From NCBI GenBank assembly GCA_956465555.1, contig OY101115.1:372001-436000 (forward strand): DNA of 64,000 nt, in the 5' to 3' direction. Under the pieces are notes generated by a model that was not told the origin of the DNA, did no database searches, and saw only the letters and a list, made by a program, of their open reading frames with translations. This DNA comes from Nitzschia sp. pyKryTriq1 (lineage: Eukaryota; Bacillariophyta; Bacillariophyceae; Bacillariales; Bacillariaceae). How positions within the stretch are numbered: position 1 is the stretch's first letter; each line of letters opens with the position of its first letter. Below are positions 40,715-50,260 of the stretch, piece by piece. The position numbers and the translations under genes are program-made.

Positions 40715-43027
40715 CTACTTTTTCTGCAGACTCTGAGTTTGAAATGCCAACATTTGCTTCAACATCTTTTTCAAATCTTTTCGATAGGTATCCCGGTGCC
40801 CTGGAGGAACATTCATACGATACTGCAATTCTTCAGTCGTCAAGGATTCCGATAGCTCCAACAACGTACCCAATACGGTACTAATATGGTTCGGAGCAAT
40901 CTTGTCTGGGCGCATAGTCAAATAGTACCATTCTCCCGTCTCGGGATCAAATCCGACTTCGGCAATCCGAGCCTTGGACTCGAATTTATCAGCTTCCAAG
41001 CGATATCGTTCGCTCTTGGGTAACAATACGTATCGAGTCATATCGATTGTGGTTTGGTCGGTGCCCATGACCCCGACACACAACTGATCATCTTCAGCGT
41101 CAAATCGCCGGGATGGCAACAGTTCCACATCAATCGTCACCGTATCCAAATATTTCCACTTCAACAACCGGACATCCGTTCCACAGACATACGGGAGGTT
41201 CGGTTGAAAGATGATCCCATCGGTCAAATGATTGTGTACCGGAAGTTTGCGGTAGGATCGCGTTCCCTTTTCTTCCACAACATTGCTCAGCAAATCCGAA
41301 AGAGCCGTTCGATGGACAAAATTCTTGCGGACTAACGGCAGGGCAATGGAAGGGTTGGCCACTAACTCCTCTGCAAACATATTCTTGTTGGCAGTAGGTG
41401 TTCGAAAACTCGCTTGCTTCAAATGATACAGTCGTTGTTCAAAGGGCAAATGCAAAACGGCCTCGCGTGGTCCCACGGTCAAAACATCAAAGACAATAAA
41501 GATCGGTCGGGCAGGATGTTTGCCCGGAACTCCTCGATGCATGACGACTTCTCCGTCAAAGACAGTCCCAGCTTGAATTAATGGAAGAACATGGGCCATG
41601 GGATCACTTCCAGAAGGAGCATTCTTGGAGGGGATCACTTGCTTTCCTCGCATGGCGCGGTCGACCAAGACAACAGTATCACCAGTAAAGATCATAAAGT
41701 GTCTCACCCCGTCCGTCTTTTCGCTCAAAAAGTAGCCATTTTCGGGTGCCGTTTGAATGTCTTCAATATTGTGTCTTGAAAAATTGACGGGCATGCACCC
41801 ACAAAAGTTGAGGTTTGCGAGGGCAGGAGGTGGTGTTTGCGTGGGATTCGCCAATGGCGAGTCGATCAGAGCGGCCTTTCCAGGCTGGATGGGAGGAGGA
41901 TGTTCCATAAATTTCTTCAAGGCGCCACAGGTAGCCAATGCTAATTGAACTGCGGCCTTGTTGGGATGGTCTTGTAAATACTCTTCGACGTCCACCGTTT
42001 CTTCGAGAGGATTGATTTGCGAGAGAATCCACCACAATTGTTGGCTCAATGCCTTGGTCATGGCATTGACTGTGTCTTTGTTTTCTTCATTGATCAATTG
42101 CAGGATTTTTTCCGCTTTCAGCTCCATTTCGATTTCATATGCTACGGTTTTATTGGATAGATCATCCTGTGGCGTCGAAGTCACTTCGGTGACATCGATT
42201 TGCCAGGCAATATTCCCGTCCCGACGAGAGTACGAACGCCGTCGTTTGATCCGATGCAACTTCCACCCAGGTGGAACAGAAGTCACTGCCGGATCCACAA
42301 CCTTTTCACTTGCCAAACTAATTCGCATATCATATTTGGCCGCTGGCAAGGTCAAATCCATTTGTTCGAGTTTCTCCTTGTATTCCATTTGCCCCGCCTT
42401 GGTGGGAGCTGGATGGGTCGCCGACACCAATTCTGGAAAGCTGACCCGTCGATCCCCTGGATATCCCGCAAACACAGTTTCCACGTATTCATGTTCTCGC
42501 AAGTCTCGTTTGATCATAGCGGTCGCTTCACCCGAGGACATTTTCGGTTTGACGACACAGCCCAGAGCGGCCGATAAGGGACTCACTTCACTCAACCCCG
42601 CTTGCGTCCAGTGCACATAGTGCGATCGACTCACACCCGATTCCATAGAAGGTGGTTGGGGCAAATTCGTGCAATCAAAGGCGTGCACCACGGCATTGTT
42701 AATCCGTTTGGGTCCACTGGATGTCACACGGCGTTGATTGAGCTTTAGAATTCCAATCCGAGCTTCTACTTCACAAAAGGGCTTGGTGATGGGAAATGTA
42801 GTAGTGGCTTTTGGCAGGTACTTGCGTGCCGAATTCCGGACTTGGGTCAAAAAGATCTGCAAGGCCTTTTCAGGTTGAACCGGTTGACTCAAAAAGGGAT
42901 TCCGCAAGGAAGCTGCTGGGTTGCTGCTACCGCCAACACCAGCGCTATTACTCGAGGTCTTTTCGTCCAATTTTGATTTCTTGGCAAGCATACCGCCGAG
43001 GTTCAAACTTCCAGGACGTTTCGACAT
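40715..43027 (-). CDS. mRNA capping enzyme: triphosphatase-guanylyltransferase fusion
   Basis: 770 residues, single exon. The N-terminal half is a tunnel-type (Cet1-like) RNA triphosphatase: FCEVEARIG (Glu86, Glu88) gives the first metal-binding strand, KRRRSYS and WQIDVTEV the basic strands, and VAYEIEMELKAEKI (~296-307) the last glutamates. The C-terminal half is a guanylyltransferase: KTDGVR with the GMP-accepting Lys437, VFDGEVV (~490), HLTDGIIFQP (~600) and LLKWKY (~621), followed by an OB-like region. Together they add GMP to nascent mRNA 5' ends in the nucleus; no cap methyltransferase domain is attached. Animals and plants fuse a cysteine-phosphatase-type triphosphatase instead. The start carries a KKSK-type basic stretch fitting nuclear import. 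Confidence 0.9.
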   Translation of the reverse strand: MSKRPGSLNLGGMLAKKSKLDEKTSSNSAGVGGSSNPAASLRNPFLSQPVQPEKALQIFLTQVRNSARKYLPKATTTFPITKPFCEVEARIGILKLNQRRVTSSGPKRINNAVVHAFDCTNLPQPPSMESGVSRSHYVHWTQAGLSEVSPLSAALGCVVKPKMSSGEATAMIKRDLREHEYVETVFAGYPGDRRVSFPELVSATHPAPTKAGQMEYKEKLEQMDLTLPAAKYDMRISLASEKVVDPAVTSVPPGWKLHRIKRRRSYSRRDGNIAWQIDVTEVTSTPQDDLSNKTVAYEIEMELKAEKILQLINEENKDTVNAMTKALSQQLWWILSQINPLEETVDVEEYLQDHPNKAAVQLALATCGALKKFMEHPPPIQPGKAALIDSPLANPTQTPPPALANLNFCGCMPVNFSRHNIEDIQTAPENGYFLSEKTDGVRHFMIFTGDTVVLVDRAMRGKQVIPSKNAPSGSDPMAHVLPLIQAGTVFDGEVVMHRGVPGKHPARPIFIVFDVLTVGPREAVLHLPFEQRLYHLKQASFRTPTANKNMFAEELVANPSIALPLVRKNFVHRTALSDLLSNVVEEKGTRSYRKLPVHNHLTDGIIFQPNLPYVCGTDVRLLKWKYLDTVTIDVELLPSRRFDAEDDQLCVGVMGTDQTTIDMTRYVLLPKSERYRLEADKFESKARIAEVGFDPETGEWYYLTMRPDKIAPNHISTVLGTLLELSESLTTEELQYRMNVPPGHRDTYRKDLKKMLKQMLAFQTQSLQKK

Positions 43028-43581
43028 GATGCCTTATTATTATTGTTCTTGATGTTGATTTATAGGGCGACTGTCGACTCGATAATTTAGGATAGGATGG
43101 ATGGGTACAAGTAGCAGGTACTGTACGGTAGATCGAAATGGAATGACTCTGGGTTGACTCCTTCAAAATCCACGCCCACGCTATCACTAGAAACGATCAC
43201 GGCTATACTGTGGCAAGTTAAAGTTGTGTGGACACAAAGTACAACTGCGATGCCAAGATAGTGAAACGTACCGGTACGTTTGGAGTGCCAACCGCATCAC
43301 CATCATCTTCGCTCTCTCGCCTCATATTATGCATGCTCATCAATCTTCTCTCTAAAATCGAGTTAGCCGCCCCGCCGACTCCGGCCATTTTTTTTGCTTG
43401 TATAGGGAGAAGAAAAAGGAAAAAGAATTAAGAATAAGGAAATGGGACCTGGAAAAAGAAAAGGTGCAATGATGCGCGAAATCACGGGAAATATCTATTA
43501 TCATCATCATCGATCATTCATCGTCATGCACAATTGTTACATCTTTGCTGATGAATTATTGATTGTCTTCGGGAATTGTTA
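43028..43581. other. Spacer
   Basis: 554 bp: promoter of the capping enzyme gene with one ACCGGT word at 43271, then nothing recognised up to the transposon fragment. Confidence 0.5.
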
Positions 43582-44050
43582 CACCCCTCGTAGTGGAGGG
43601 GCAAGTAGGGCGGTATCTCACGGACCAAACGTACAAAGTACGTACAATGTACAAATCGTGTCCTACAGTCTGTCGTAGCGATGTCAGTTGTTCCACAATT
43701 TTTGGGACACGTCACTTTTTTGTACAGATCGTACCATACTGGAGAAATGGGATGCTGAGCCCTACTCACCCCTCCATCTCGAGCCTCGATCTTCTGACAG
43801 GGCCTTAGCGTACTTTTTTGGCCATCCGCCGCATCGCATTATTATCATGTTGTTGCATCTCCCATCATCTTCCGGAGCCTCTCTTTTATTCAATTCATCA
43901 TGGATTACCGCCAATCCTTCATCAATACGTCGCTTAATGCCTACGGTGTCGCCCCCTATGCTTGGCAGGTAGATGTGGGGGCCGAATTAATTCGTAGAGC
44001 AGCAGCATCATCCTGCTCTCCACAATTGCTAATTCGTCCCACCGGCAGAG
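43582..44050 (+). mobile_element. Fragment of the helicase-encoding transposon family
   Basis: Two blocks match the complement of the element at 9459-10786: CACCCCTCGTAGTGGAGGG near 43583 and 43768-43945 (against about 10265-10445), with a diverged stretch between them. The frame from the ATG at 43900 reads MDYRQSFINTSLNAYG, then APYAWQVDVGAELIRRA and QLLIRPTG. That resembles the Q-motif region and Walker A lead-in of RecQ/DEAD helicases. It breaks off at ~44045, exactly where GxGKS should follow. No terminal inverted repeat is left on this copy. Confidence 0.7.
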
Positions 44051-44306
44051 TAGTACGACCGGCGGTAGTAGTATCATCATGGCACTGAGCCGGCATCATG
44101 ATGTCATCACTACTACTATTTTATCTTCCAAAAGATCGACAACTGAACAAAAGTGGTGCTTGCAGTAGTAGTAGTAGTAGTAGTAGTAGTACTAGAGTAG
44201 TAGACCTACTACTTAGTAGTAGTAGTAGTAGTAGTAGTACTAGAGTAGTAGACCTACTACTACTACTACTACTCTAGCTACTAGAGTAGAAGAGTCGGCC
44301 GACGAC
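44051..44306. other. TAGTAG-rich spacer
   Basis: About 255 bp of which more than half is trinucleotide array; see the repeat entry. Confidence 0.6.
44164..44284. repeat. (TAG)n array with a duplicated ~60-bp unit
   Basis: Two successive units, each a run of TAG triplets ending ACTAGAGTAGTAGACCTACT, followed by the complementary CTACTACTA triplets. The complementary runs could form a hairpin. Confidence 0.85.
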
Positions 44307-44771
44307 TTGACGACTAGCCTGCTGGTGGCTAAGCTCCTGGGTGGTGGACTGGTGATAATACTAGCTACTGGTAGTATAGTAGTTGGAGGAGCAGGAAATA
44401 AGTGCCGCCAAAAAGATAACTCGCATTCCCATGTTCACCACCACCACGATGACAATGGTATTACTAGTAGTACTAGTACTAGTACTAGTACTACTAGTAG
44501 TATTGGACCACTTCGCAATCTCCCCCAAATTCAACAAATGCTCGAACAGGCCTCTCCCGACTTTATTCCTCCTTGGGTCCGCGATACGGCCATTCAAGTC
44601 TTTACCGAACTCGCCAAGGCCGAAGCCAAGACGCATGGTGCGAGCAGCATGGATACGGTCCATTTTCATGAAGTCGGTGCGATTGATAGTATCGTCGATA
44701 CGGTCGGGACCTTGATCGCACTGTACGCTCGCCTGCGACTGTGGTGCCGACTGGACCAAGAGTCTCTATAG
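44307..44771 (+). pseudogene. LarC (nickel-insertion protein) gene relic
   Basis: A 154-residue frame whose middle matches LarC/DUF111: a His-rich stretch (HSHVHHHHDD), then RNLPQIQQMLEQASPDFIPP, ELAKAEAKTHGASS and the strongly conserved VHFHEVGAIDSIVDTVGTLIAL. Bacterial LarC has ~400 residues; here the GISGDM-type N-terminus and the C-terminal two thirds are absent. Upstream is repeat DNA and downstream is an unrelated fragment. LarC makes the nickel-pincer cofactor of lactate racemase. As it stands this is a fragment, unless it is one exon of a gene whose other exons I could not see. Confidence 0.7.
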
Positions 44772-44937
44772 CTTTCTTTAATGTCTTAGTAGAGAAATCA
44801 AAGTTACAATCAAAGTCGTAGTATAGCTGTAGAATAGTCTTCAATGCGTCCAAAGTGTACCATTTGTCATGGCAGGGCGCGTCGGATTCGCGAAGATCCC
44901 GCACCGCAGCTGCAAGTAGCTCGTTCGTAACCACCAT
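44761..44937 (-). pseudogene. Possible gene fragment of unknown family
   Basis: From the ATG at 44937 the minus strand reads VTNELLAAAVRDLRESD, then DKWYTLDALKTILQLYYDFD and STKTLKKAIETLG, with amphipathic pattern and balanced composition. After ~44761 the frame runs into the antisense of the LarC relic. It looks like the 5' part of an unrelated gene joined to the relic. Low certainty. Confidence 0.3.
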
Positions 44938-45678
44938 TGCACGGATTTTTGACTTTTTTTCGACGAATGCCTTCTAAGATGTATGTTTAGATGAAATGTT
45001 CAATAATAGTCAAAAAGTACTCGCTAGAGAAGTAGTGGATGCTATGCTTCTATCACACCATCGGCGGTGGGAGTTTGTTGTCATTGTCGTGATGGCGATC
45101 GCGGAAGAAATTCTTTCATCATGATGGCGCGGCAGGACTCGTGTTCGTGATTCGGGCGTTTGTACCAGGGCTACATGGACCTACGTCATGCCAGAACGCT
45201 GGAAAATAAACTCGTACTGTACTAGTACGAGTACTGTACTGACCGAAGCCATGCCAAAAGTACTAGGGTACGAGTACCTACGGTACAGTAGGGCCCACTT
45301 TTACTACTAGTACTACTAGTAAAACATGTTTCGCCCCAGTTCGTTTTTTGCGAGCCAAGCGCCGCCGTCCTTATTGTTAAATACATATGAAGTAGAAGAA
45401 ACGGAAGAACCCGAGGATCGCCTGTTTCTAGAGCACGTTGCATGCCGAACAGCTTTTGGAAATTTCTATTCTACTGTAAGTATCTTTGTCCTTCCACTTT
45501 TTTCGGCTTGCGTTTCCTTCTTTGTATTCCGATCATCTCGCATAGTAGCTGATGATCCCTTACCTTCTTTTTTCGATCTACCTCCGTCCAGATGTGAAAT
45601 CGTTCCCATAATTCCGAAGACCAGAGCGACAGTATCTGGAGATACTACTCTCAAGAAAGTGTCAATCAGCTCACCACC
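44938..45678. other. Spacer with GTAC words and an open frame of doubtful status
   Basis: 741 bp. GTAC/TACTAG words at 45205-45325. A 118-residue frame (45326-45682) overlaps the start codon of the next gene; it contains an acidic EVEETEEPED stretch and a donor-like ACTGTAAGT near 45474, so it may be a 5' exon or leader with an intron rather than a protein. Confidence 0.45.
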
Positions 45679-46952
45679 ATGAAGTTTTCATCCCCTTGTG
45701 TTCTTGGACTCCTCTCCACTGTCACCCTTCTTGCCGTCGGCTCAGATGCTACTATTAGAGGCGGGGATTCTAATCGCGGTAGCCGTCTTGGCCGCACTAC
45801 TAGTACTAGTAGGCACTTGGCGATGGGTAATACCGGAAAATCCTCCGTTTCCAAAAGTAGCAAGAAAAGCAGCAAGAAAAGCGGCAAGGGCGACGCATGC
45901 TTCCCCGCTGGTGCAAAGGTTGACGTATTTGATGACGAGACTTCTAATTTCGTCGAAACAAACATTGAGGACGTAAAAGTAGGTACTCGTAGTAGTCTTC
46001 CTTCGTTCTTCTCGCTCGACTCGTCATTCTCTTCCACCCTTCTTGTGTGGGGTAGTATCACCCTTGATGAAGCTACGCTTAGTAATTGCCTTGCTGCCTG
46101 GTGACTTTCTTGTTCAAACAATGAATCTAACACTTGTCCTCTTTGCTCTTCTGCAACTTCATGTAGACTGGAGACGAAGTAAAGTGCGTCGACGAGAGCA
46201 CCAACGGAGTCGGAAAGTGTGAGGTCTTTTTCCATTATCATCCGAGCTTTCTTATCCCAGAGGAGGAGGATGTCTATCTGAAGGTCAGCTACAAGGATGG
46301 GGAAATTACCCTTTCCGACAATCACATGTTGTACATCGCCCCGACTGATACCCCAGATGGCACCATTTTCCCAACTTTGCCTCCCCTGACCGACAAGAAC
46401 TTCAAAGCTGCTTCCAACATTGAAAAGGGCGATCTTGTCATTGTTGAAAACGACTCTGATCAAATGGTTGCTTCCAAGGTCAAACGTGTTGAAGCTATCA
46501 GTGGCGACACTTTTTACGCCCCATTGGTCAAAGGCGGGCGATTCTTTGTGGACAATACCTTGGCTTCTTCCTACGTGGTGTTCCCTGAAAGAAGCGATGC
46601 TGTGAATGGAGAGGACAGTGCTCACTTTGTTTTTAACGCACTGTATGGTGGGTTTCTCCATAATGCGCTGACCACTGGCGTTCTTCCGAAGGATGAAATG
46701 TGGGGGATGGCTCGAGACGACCCCGAATATGTTGCCTGGGAAACTGTTTGGTACTTCAACTACACATTGAGTTCCGTTAAGCAGTCTTTTGCCACTATGC
46801 GTTTGACTCAAAGCCAGAACAAAACTTTGACCGGCATGGAAGCCATTGCTTTTGAAGAATCCGTCCGTGCCCATATTGCCAGTCACGGAAATATTACCGA
46901 TGCCGAGATAGCTATCCTCTACGTGCAAGCCGTCGGAACCATTGAAGTCTAG
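45679..46952 (+). CDS. Secreted Hint (hedgehog/intein) domain protein, two exons
   Basis: Exons 45679-45978 and 46167-46952 join in phase 0 to 361 residues. Residues 1-24 are a signal peptide. A Ser/Lys-rich linker (SSVSKSSKKSSKKSGKG) follows. The Hint domain starts at CFPAGAKVDVFDD with the nucleophile Cys74, continues IEDVKTGDEVKCVD, then GEITLSDNHMLYIAP (His153 in the TxxH position, with Ser for Thr) and GDLVIVENDS. FFVDNTLASSYVVF recalls the LASCYA segment of hedgehog autoprocessing domains. After ~250 the helical tail has no known match. Hint domains cleave the preceding peptide bond via a thioester; here the released N-terminal piece would be a short Lys/Ser-rich peptide. No metazoan signalling domain is present. 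Confidence 0.8.
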
Positions 46953-47243
46953 CTGGCACGACGACGACTCCAGGTCAGATTTTCAATCCTCGATTGATAA
47001 TATGTCGCCACAAGGCCAGCTGGCATTGTTTCTGCTGGCGCAGGAGCTAAAGAAGAACAACTGTGGTGTATAACTATTCGTAACTAACCAAATAACTAAC
47101 TTGCAGATTGAAGTAGATCCTTACTTAGAACCTATTTAGCTACTGCTACTACTACTACTAGCAGTAAAGTGGAGATTCCGGTATGTACTGCTACTAGACT
47201 AATCACCCAAGTTGAATTTTTATGGCAATGCTGTGTTGGTACT

Positions 47244-48059
47244 CTAACTACTGTCTTCGGTTTTGTTCAATTTGAGCGAGAGGAAGATGGACCAAAAGAA
47301 GAATACACAATTCAGGTACAGCACTCGAAGAAGAGGAGGGACAAACGCAATATTCACGACTGTAGCAGGGATCCAAAGTTTCCCTGCGTACAGTAAATAA
47401 GGAGGCAGCAGCAGCATAACAAAAAGGTGTAAGTGACCATCATATAGTATCATGTTGACAGCAGTGGTGACGACATCTCGTTCTTCGCTCGACGACTTAC
47501 AGTTGGCAAACATGGTATCGACATAGTCTTCGTCTAATTGCGCTTTGATAGCCGCAGCACTCTTCCCTTCCAGGAATCCTAAAAACGCGAAAATCAAGAC
47601 GGTAAAGACAGGAGCTTGAACGAATTGATCAATGACCACTTTGATGCCCGTCGTGGCCGTCCATGGTTCGGGTGTCGGTGGAATGGCCCCATCCAACATC
47701 ATATAGTAAAAGTGATTCCACGGAGCTTGTAGGACCAATCCAAAAAAGGCAAATCGTGCCGTTCTGGCAATATCCACGGCCTTGTTTTCCTTTTGCTCGA
47801 AGGCTTGCCCCGCGAGATCTGCCGCCCCTAAAATGACACCGGCCGTGACGCTCTTCACCAACAACGGATTAGCCTGCAGCGCATCGTTGTACGCAGTCCA
47901 GGCTTCTTGTGCCCCAGCCACATACAGACTTGTGGTGGTGGTATGTTTTGGATGACCTTTCGGTTGGATGATTTGCTTCCGTGCCATCGCAGGACTGAAT
48001 GCTTGGCAGGTTGTTGTTAACACCGAGGAAACGAGAAGGGCCAGTCGATAAAGCTGCAT
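47244..48059 (-). CDS. Mpv17/PMP22-family membrane protein A
   Basis: Exons 48059-47501 and 47383-47244, 232 residues. The 117-bp intron is GTAAGT...CAG, free of stops and a multiple of three, so an unspliced reading of 271 residues is also open. Splicing restores ANWKLWIPATVVNIAFVPPLLRVLYLN, the family signature; the unspliced form breaks it. Other motifs are ARFAFFGLVLQAPWNHFYY and VVIDQFVQAPVF. Four membrane spans are expected. An N-terminal hydrophobic stretch ending TCQAFSPA is an ASAFAP-like site, suggesting a plastid membrane. Family members form small channels in organelle membranes. A divergent paralogue lies 678 bp away. Confidence 0.85.
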   Translation of the reverse strand: MQLYRLALLVSSVLTTTCQAFSPAMARKQIIQPKGHPKHTTTTSLYVAGAQEAWTAYNDALQANPLLVKSVTAGVILGAADLAGQAFEQKENKAVDIARTARFAFFGLVLQAPWNHFYYMMLDGAIPPTPEPWTATTGIKVVIDQFVQAPVFTVLIFAFLGFLEGKSAAAIKAQLDEDYVDTMFANCKSSSEERDVVTTAVNMILYDGHLHLFVMLLLPPYLLYAGKLWIPATVVNIAFVPPLLRVLYLNCVFFFWSIFLSLKLNKTEDSS

Positions 48060-48737
48060 ATTGTTGTTTCAGTATTTCTTGCTTCTGGCTTTTCCTATTT
48101 GGATTTCAATGGAGGTGTAATAACTGATCTAGTGATGGTGAGGTGTTGTTGAAAGTTGTGGCCATTTTCGAGATGATGTATGCTTACGGTAGAGATGATA
48201 TCGTCCATCATCGTATGGTCGTGCTGATATTGATCTGTGACGTTGCAGGAAAAAGTGCGCCAAATTTCGATGACTCCTTCGACCGACCCCAAAGCAAAAG
48301 CCTGGTGGGAGATTGCTGCGAGAGCCGCTAGCGGGTGTGCGTGGTGGTGGAGCTGAGGAGTCAGGTTCCGATGGACCAATGAGACCCGAGAAGAGGTGCA
48401 CGCTGGCTCGCCGAGCCCGCCGGGCGCAAAGAGAATCTTCTCGAATCTACGGGAAATAGCGTAGAACTTGGTACGGTGCAAATTTTCCAAAAGAACACGC
48501 GCTTCTTTGCAAAAAAAAGGTGAGAACGAACGCTAAAATAACTCTAAAAATGAAGTCGAAGGTCGAATGCTTTTTCTCGCCTTTTGCCGCCGTCTGCCTG
48601 TTGGGTTGGGTTATTGTGTTCTCCATTTACCTGCAGTTTACTTTTGCTTTCGCCGCCTGTTTCTTCATCAATGAAACTGCACAGAGCAATACAGCACAAA
48701 ACAAAGCATTGTAGAAAGTAGTGTAAGTCCGGAGACC
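48060..48737. other. Shared 5' region of the Mpv17 pair
   Basis: 678 bp between divergent paralogues. A 64-residue frame at 48520-48714 with a hydrophobic core may be an upstream open frame but has no family features. Confidence 0.5.
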
Positions 48738-49743
48738 ATGCCGCCAATTCCAGAACCAGTCGTTCCGGCACAGTTCGACATCGACGATGAAGAATCCCTT
48801 CTGCTGTTAGCGAGAGTCGGAAAAAAGTGCTATTCGGACCTATCCTCAGAGACTGATCAAACGGAAACTTCATCCATGCTCTCGTTAGATGCTTCAAACG
48901 AAAATGAAAACAATAAAAGTATCGACAGTGAACTGACAGCTTTTGAGGGCAGGGTATCGTCATGTTTACTGTGTGTTTGGGGAGTCTACTACGGAGCATT
49001 GGTGCATTCGCCGCTAGTCACCAAGAGTATCACGGCGCTCATTCTGATGGCACTGGCAGACTTTTTGGCGCAAATGGTGGAGCACTTACGGGGAGTCCCC
49101 TACGAATCTTGGATCGATGGATTACGAATGTTACGGTTTGGAGTCTTTGGGCTCCTCGGGGCCCCGTGGACGCACTACTACTATGCCTGGTTAGATCGCA
49201 CTCTACCACCGACGCCCAATCCGTGGACACTGACCACCGCAGGTGAGAAGCAAGAGCAAGAAGCTAATATTTGCAGGCTTTTCCTGCCGAGAGTACCAAT
49301 AGCTGTTGTATCGGTTTTCTAACAGTCGTTTCCTTCTTTCTTCCGGATGAAATTCTAAATAAAAAAGTCAAAGTAGTCATTGATCAATTCGCGCAAGCAC
49401 CCGCTCTGCTGGCCTTGATCATTTCCGGTCTTGCCTTTATGGAAGGCCGTGGACTGGATGGAATCAAAGACGATATGCAAAAGCAATACATATATTCTCT
49501 GATACAAAATTGTGAGTGCTCGAAAGGTCTACCTACTCCTACCCGGCCTCGTACTTCCTCGACGATTGTTTGCTCACTACGTACATTCTTTACTATTTTA
49601 ACTTATGGATATCAACAGGGAAACTTTGGATCCCTGCTACAGTGATAAATATTGCATTCATCAAACCGGAATTGCGAGTTCTGTACGACAATCTCATCTT
49701 TTTGGTGTGGACGATATATCTTTCCATGATTCTCAATTCTTGA
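48738..49743 (+). CDS. Mpv17/PMP22-family membrane protein B, three exons
   Basis: Exons 48738-49242, 49368-49511 and 49619-49743, 257 residues. The second intron sits at exactly the same place and phase as the intron of protein A (before GGAAACTTTGG, restoring NWKLWIPATVINIAFIKPELRVLY). Protein B has an extra intron after WTLTTA. Its first ~75 residues are acidic and lack a signal peptide (IDDEESLLLLARVG), so it should go elsewhere than protein A. Conserved: LRFGVFGLLGAPWTHYYYAW and VVIDQFAQAP. The pair arose by duplication with inversion. Confidence 0.85.
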
Positions 49744-50260
49744 TAATGATTGATGAGATGTTGTTCTTGTTCAGTTGCTTTGCTCTTCGCTCTTGAAAGC
49801 TTGCTTTGCTACCTCATTAATCTGCGAAATGGATGGTATAATCAACAATATTGACGATACTAGTCCACCACATCATATACATTGCACTTTCTGCTGTTTC
49901 CGAAAGTGTGAAGACTGAAGACCGATTATTTTTGGGGGTATCATCAGTCACGAAGTCGTCTCTCGGTCAGTCGTGAAGGAAAAATTTCGCCGGCGCGGTA
50001 CATACGACCAGCAACGGCTGGACGCGACCGGCCGGCTCATTAACTCTTAACTTGCTCTTAATATTGACGACTACGTTGACTCGAAATTCTGGCGGAGTAC
50101 TTTCGTAGATCCCCTACCAGTACTTCAACTTGAAATCTTGTTGCTCGCCATCTAGATTACCGGTACGAAGGTCCTTCGAAATTTCAAATCTGAAAGCAGC
50201 AATAGCTTCACACTTTTCGGTTCTTCTGAAACCTCCAACGATACAATTAATATCGAAAGA
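49744..50260. other. Spacer and aldolase promoter
   Basis: 517 bp with nothing recognised beyond scattered ACCGG words. Confidence 0.5.

Noticed and set aside
44164-44284. Possible CRISPR-like repeat-spacer structure
   Set aside because: Only two units with triplet content and no distinct spacers; it is a duplicated trinucleotide array.
45326-45682. 118-residue frame before the Hint gene
   Set aside because: Overlaps the Hint start codon and contains a donor-like site; more likely a leader or unseen 5' exon than a separate protein.
48520-48714. 64-residue hydrophobic frame before Mpv17 protein B
   Set aside because: No family features and placed in the leader region; at most an upstream open frame.
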